Of a stretch of 64,000 bases of DNA, positions 60,536 through 64,000 are shown in pieces. A program made the translations under genes and the position numbers. Numbering within the stretch: the stretch's first letter is position 1; each line of letters opens with the position of its first letter. This DNA comes from Sulfuritalea sp. (GTDB lineage Bacteria > Pseudomonadota > Gammaproteobacteria > Burkholderiales > Rhodocyclaceae), in the NCBI GenBank assembly GCA_016708585.1, contig JADJFK010000014.1, positions 1 to 64,000 on the forward strand, in the 5' to 3' direction. The notes under the pieces are model-generated. The model saw only the letters and a program-made list of their open reading frames with translations, did no database searches and was not told the DNA's origin.

Positions 60536-60980
60536 TCAGAATTCCGTCCCCAACGCATCCTGGGCCACCTGGCGAAGTTCATCCAGGTTCTCGTTGAGCA
60601 CCTTGATTTTTCCGTACAGGCAATGAGCTTCCCGGATGAGTCTTGCCAACGCACCGGCCTTGACGACATCATCAAGTTCACTTTGCCGAATGTCGGGCCA
60701 GCGTCTGCAAAACTTGGTGCTGGTATTCCAAACTGTCGAGGGTGCATGCCTTCCAATACTCGATGGATGAAAAGCCGACGGCAGCCCACCATGCCCCTGT
60801 TTGCCCAGGCTCACCCAGAGAAAACGACGGTGTTCGCTCAAGGAGTTCCTTGAGCGGGGAAAACTGCGTGGAAACCATATTTTCCAGACAGTCGAGATTC
60901 ACGCCAACCAACCGGGCGACCAAATCCAAATGGAGGTCGGGGGGTGCATTGAAGATAGCGAACGAATTGTGTGCGGACAT
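60536..60980 (-). CDS. Phasin-like helical protein, frameshifted
   Basis: It starts MSAHNSFAIFNAPPDLHLDL, then LVGVNLDCLENMVSTQFSPL and SIEYWKACTLDSLEYQHQVL. After one indel near 60705 the next frame gives RRWPDIRQSELDDVVKAGAL, then KIKVLNENLDELRQVAQDAL to the stop at 60536. Long helices resemble phasin-type proteins, but I cannot confirm the family. Corrected length about 148 residues. Confidence 0.5.
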
Positions 60981-61088
60981 GATTCTCTCCCTGCGGCACG
61001 ATCAAGGCCCATTGCCTTGTAGGGAGAGTTTGCCGGTGGGTGGTTGTCGCACCCATAACGGGTGCATTACAACCCAATCACCACTGCG

Positions 61089-61439
61089 TCAGCTTGTTGT
61101 CGTGCTGATCGCAGCGAGTATTACCTCTTGCGTCTGGGCGCTTAGCCCGAGAAAGACTTGTTGCCTCCGCCTCTCAAATTCGGCTGCGGAAACCCGCCAC
61201 TGTGGGTCATGAGGGCAGTTCAGTTTGTCAGCGACAATCCGACGCACATAAGCCTGCGCGGACGCCTTGCCCCGCGCAAGTCGCAACAAATCCGCCAATG
61301 CCAAATCGAAGGCATCGCGATGATGGTCTTTCAATCCGGTGGTGAACACCACAAGAATGGCAACCGCATCCTCAAACGGTCGCAATGAATCGTCTTCTTC
61401 GGACAATTTTTTTCCCTGATAGTGCCTTGTTCGAACCAT
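61089..61439 (-). CDS. Hypothetical protein (116 aa)
   Basis: It starts MVRTRHYQGKKLSEEDDSLR, then LKDHHRDAFDLALADLLRLA and ADKLNCPHDPQWRVSAAEFE. Helical, no motif recognised. It follows the cytochrome gene by 3 nt, so it is likely part of the pump operon. Confidence 0.55.
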   Translation of the reverse strand: MVRTRHYQGKKLSEEDDSLRPFEDAVAILVVFTTGLKDHHRDAFDLALADLLRLARGKASAQAYVRRIVADKLNCPHDPQWRVSAAEFERRRQQVFLGLSAQTQEVILAAISTTTS

Positions 61440-61442
61440 CCG

Positions 61443-61832
61443 CTATTGGATGCCAACCATCCGCTGCTCAGCCCGCACATAGGCGGTGACGTGGGCGACG
61501 TCGTCCGCCGTTACCCCTTTCACAGGGGCCATGTCGCCAAATTTCCAGTGATGAGCCCGCACCCCGTTGGCCACGGCCAACTGGAATGCCGCATCGGCAT
61601 GATGGGACGGCTCATAAATCTTGTGCAGCAGGGGCGGTCCCTTTTCCGATCCCTTCAAGTCGCCGCCATGACAGCCCGCACAGTGATTGGCGAACAGCGC
61701 CTTGCCCGTGCCGGGATTGGGCATTAGGCCGGGGCCGGGTTTGGGAATGCTCCAGCCTTGAGCCAGAGCAAGGCTTGGCAGCATCGCCACAAGAAGCGAT
61801 GCCGGAATCCAAAACAAACACTTGTGCCTCAT
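61443..61832 (-). CDS. Exported monohaem cytochrome c
   Basis: 129 residues from MRHKCLFWIPASLLVAMLPS. The signal peptide ends at about ALA. The haem site is NHCAGCHGGDLKG and the distal ligand Met is in FGDMAPVKGVTADDV. It overlaps the CusA stop by 3 nt (ATGA), so it is translated with the pump. It may oxidise or shuttle electrons during copper handling; this is inferred from context. Confidence 0.85.
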   Translation of the reverse strand: MRHKCLFWIPASLLVAMLPSLALAQGWSIPKPGPGLMPNPGTGKALFANHCAGCHGGDLKGSEKGPPLLHKIYEPSHHADAAFQLAVANGVRAHHWKFGDMAPVKGVTADDVAHVTAYVRAEQRMVGIQ

Positions 61833-64000
61833 TGCTCCATCCCACGTTTCATTCGCCACTGCTTGACCAGGGCGTAGATGGCCGGGATGACCGCGAGCGT
61901 CAGTACCGTCGAAGAGATCATCCCGCCGACCATCGGTGCCGCAATGCGGCTCATGACTTCGGAGCCTGTCCCCGTGCCCCACATGATTGGCAGCAGGCCG
62001 GCCATGATCGCCACCACCGTCATCATTTTCGGGCGTACCCGTTCCACGGCGCCTTCCATGATGGCCTCGTAGAGATCGTGCACCGTTGGCGCCTGATTTT
62101 CCGCCTGGCGTTTGGCCTTCAACGCCTCCCAGGCATGATCGAGGTAAATCAGCATGATCACCCCTGTTTCCGCCGCAACCCCGGCCAAGGCGATGAAGCC
62201 CACGGCGACGGCGACGGACAGGTTATAACCGAGCAACCACATCAACCAGACCCCGCCGACCAACGCAAACGGCACCGACAGCATGACAATCAGGGTTTCG
62301 GTCAGTCGCTTGAAGTTCAGGTAAAGCAGCAGAAAGATGATCAACAGCGTCACCGGGATGACAATCTTCATTTTCTCGATGGCCCGTTCCATGTACTCGA
62401 ACTGGCCGCTCCAGGTGACGTAGTAGCCGGGTGGGAACTTGACCTGTTCGGCGACCGCCTTCTTGGCGTCGGCCACGTAGCTACCAATGTCACGGTCGCG
62501 GATGTCGACATAAATGTAGGCAGAGAGCAAGGCGTTTTCGGTGCGGATGCTGGGCGCTCCCTTGGCGACGACAACCTTGGCCAATTGACCGAGCGGAATC
62601 ATCGCCCCTTCCATGGTCGGGATCAGCACCTCGCGGGCAATTTGCTGCGGATCGGAGCGTAGTTCACGCGGATAGCGGATGGTGACGCCAAAACGTTCCC
62701 GTCCCTCGACCGTGGTTGTCACCATCTCACCGCCCAGCGCCGTGCCGATCACATCCTGCAAGTCGCCGACGGCCAACCCGTAGCGCGCCAGTTGCTCGCG
62801 ATCCGGCTCGATATTGAGATAGAAGCCACCGGTGATGCGCTCGGCGAAGGCACTGGTCGTGCCGGGCACGGCCTTGACCACGGCCTCGATTTCCTTGGCC
62901 ATTTTTTCCATCTCGACGAGATCCTTGCCGAAGACCTTGATGCCGACCGGCGTGCGGATGCCGGTAGACAGCATGTCGATACGCGCCTTGATCGGCATCG
63001 TCCAGGAATTGGCAACGCCGGGGAATTGCAGCGCCTTGTCGAGTTCGGCGATCAGCTTGTCTGTGGTCAGACCCGGGCGCCATTCGGATTCCGGCTTCAG
63101 ATTGATCACCGTCTCGAACATCTCGGTTGGCGCCGGATCGGTTGCCGTGTTGGCGCGCCCAGCCTTGCCATAGACCGAAGCGACCTCCGGGAAGCTCTTG
63201 ATGATCTTGTTTTGCGTCTGCATCAACTCGGCAGCCTTGGTGATCGACATGCCAGGCAGCGAAGCGGGCATGTAGAGCAGCGTGCCCTCGTTGAGCGTCG
63301 GCATGAACTCCGAGCCGAGTTGAGAGGCTGGGTAAATCGAGGCCACCAAGGCGACGACGGCAGCAACGATGGTCATTTTCTTCCAGCGCATGACGCCGGC
63401 GATGATCGGCCGATAGGCCCAGATCAGGAAACGATTCACCGGATTTTTCGCTTCCGGCATGACCTTGCCTCGGATGAAAAGCATCATCAGGACTGGCACC
63501 AGCGTCACCGAAAGCAGCGCGGCGCCGGCCATCGAGAAGGTCTTGGTGAAGGCGAGCGGCGAGAACAGCCGTCCCTCCTGCCCTTCCAGGGCGAACACCG
63601 GGAGGAAGGAGACGGTGATGATGAGCAGCGAGAAGAACAGCGCCGGCCCGACCTCCTTGCAGGCAGCGAGCATGGCGTCGGCGCGCTCGGCGGTGGTGTG
63701 TTCCTCGGGCAGGCGCTCCAGGTGCTTATGGGCGTTCTCGATCATCACGATGGCGGCGTCGATCATGGCGCCAATGGCGATGGCAATGCCTCCCAGGCTC
63801 ATCAGATTGGAGTTCAGGCCCAGCGATCGCATGGCAATGAAAGCGATCAGCACGCCGACCGGCAACATCAGGATGGCGACCAGCGCGCTGCGCACGTGCA
63901 TCAGGAAGACGATGCAGACCAGCGCGACGATGATCGCTTCCTCAATCAGCGTCCGTTTCAACGTATCGATGGCGCGGTGTATCAGTTCGGAACGGTCGTA
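61829..64000 (-). CDS. cusA: CusA/CzcA-type heavy-metal RND efflux pump, N-terminus off the window
   Basis: The frame is open to the right edge (YDRSELIHRAIDTLKRTLIE at the start of what is seen), so about 320 N-terminal residues are missing. Segments LGSEFMPTLNEGTLLYMPAS, AGRANTATDPAPTEMFETVI and GYNLSVAVAVGFIALAGVAA, then ETGVIMLIYLDHAWEALKAK are typical of the HME-RND family, with the Met-rich, Cu(I)/Ag(I) CusA-like signature. It pumps metal from periplasm or cytoplasm through an outer-membrane channel. Partner genes cusB and cusC would lie beyond the edge. Confidence 0.88.
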   Translation of the reverse strand, partial: YDRSELIHRAIDTLKRTLIEEAIIVALVCIVFLMHVRSALVAILMLPVGVLIAFIAMRSLGLNSNLMSLGGIAIAIGAMIDAAIVMIENAHKHLERLPEEHTTAERADAMLAACKEVGPALFFSLLIITVSFLPVFALEGQEGRLFSPLAFTKTFSMAGAALLSVTLVPVLMMLFIRGKVMPEAKNPVNRFLIWAYRPIIAGVMRWKKMTIVAAVVALVASIYPASQLGSEFMPTLNEGTLLYMPASLPGMSITKAAELMQTQNKIIKSFPEVASVYGKAGRANTATDPAPTEMFETVINLKPESEWRPGLTTDKLIAELDKALQFPGVANSWTMPIKARIDMLSTGIRTPVGIKVFGKDLVEMEKMAKEIEAVVKAVPGTTSAFAERITGGFYLNIEPDREQLARYGLAVGDLQDVIGTALGGEMVTTTVEGRERFGVTIRYPRELRSDPQQIAREVLIPTMEGAMIPLGQLAKVVVAKGAPSIRTENALLSAYIYVDIRDRDIGSYVADAKKAVAEQVKFPPGYYVTWSGQFEYMERAIEKMKIVIPVTLLIIFLLLYLNFKRLTETLIVMLSVPFALVGGVWLMWLLGYNLSVAVAVGFIALAGVAAETGVIMLIYLDHAWEALKAKRQAENQAPTVHDLYEAIMEGAVERVRPKMMTVVAIMAGLLPIMWGTGTGSEVMSRIAAPMVGGMISSTVLTLAVIPAIYALVKQWRMKRGMEQ

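Overview
The window reads as a high-GC betaproteobacterial chromosome, probably Rhodocyclales-like. That placement rests on gene content (histone deacetylase-like gene, lysC and tRNA-Ser in a row, CcoG, DUF3079, CopK and CzcE) and not on any marker-gene comparison. About half of the window is mobile DNA.

Layout. (1) 1-1714: host backbone with the 3' end of a histone deacetylase-like gene, aspartate kinase lysC and tRNA-Ser(GCU). (2) 1701-12017: a 10.3 kb element inserted in the tRNA-Ser 3' end, bounded by a 15-bp direct repeat. It carries a P4-type integrase and one long leftward operon: AlpA, primase-like protein, RepA-type helicase, SSB-like protein, DnaQ-like exonuclease, RuvC-like resolvase, an orphan IS5 N-terminal domain and a terminase-small-subunit-like protein. 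It has no head or tail genes, so it looks like a phage satellite. (3) 12018-13100: the displaced host terminator and a broken large serine recombinase. (4) 13361-18733: host genes for redox and nitrosative-stress functions (CcoG, two Rrf2/NsrR-type regulators, a PAS protein, a ferredoxin-NADP reductase, a hemerythrin). (5) about 18943-56713: a 38 kb lambda-like prophage with a siphovirus-type tail. It has early replication genes, two toxin-antitoxin loci, two ParB-methyltransferase fusions with a nuclease cassette, a block of small reversed genes each behind the same repeated leader, then packaging, head, tail and lysis genes. The left end cuts a helicase gene in half and no integrase is present, so it is probably defective. 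(6) 57047-64000: a copper/silver resistance region with CzcE, CopK, an HD-GYP protein, an unusual His-rich FlgB homologue, small metal-handling proteins, a cytochrome c and a CusA-type RND pump that runs off the right edge.

How the parts may work together. The satellite-like island and the prophage encode terminase small subunits of similar architecture, so the island could in principle redirect the prophage packaging motor. The prophage terminase large subunit is interrupted by a LAGLIDADG intein in its nuclease motif. A PD-(D/E)XK nuclease gene sits between two copies of a methyltransferase 3' end, the footprint of a cassette insertion. Six near-identical leaders appear to drive the reversed accessory genes of the prophage as a set.

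Sequence quality. Many otherwise intact genes, especially between 1 and 11.9 kb, carry single-base indels that restore perfect family C-termini when corrected. Most are probably sequencing errors; I give the corrected ends and say so in each entry.
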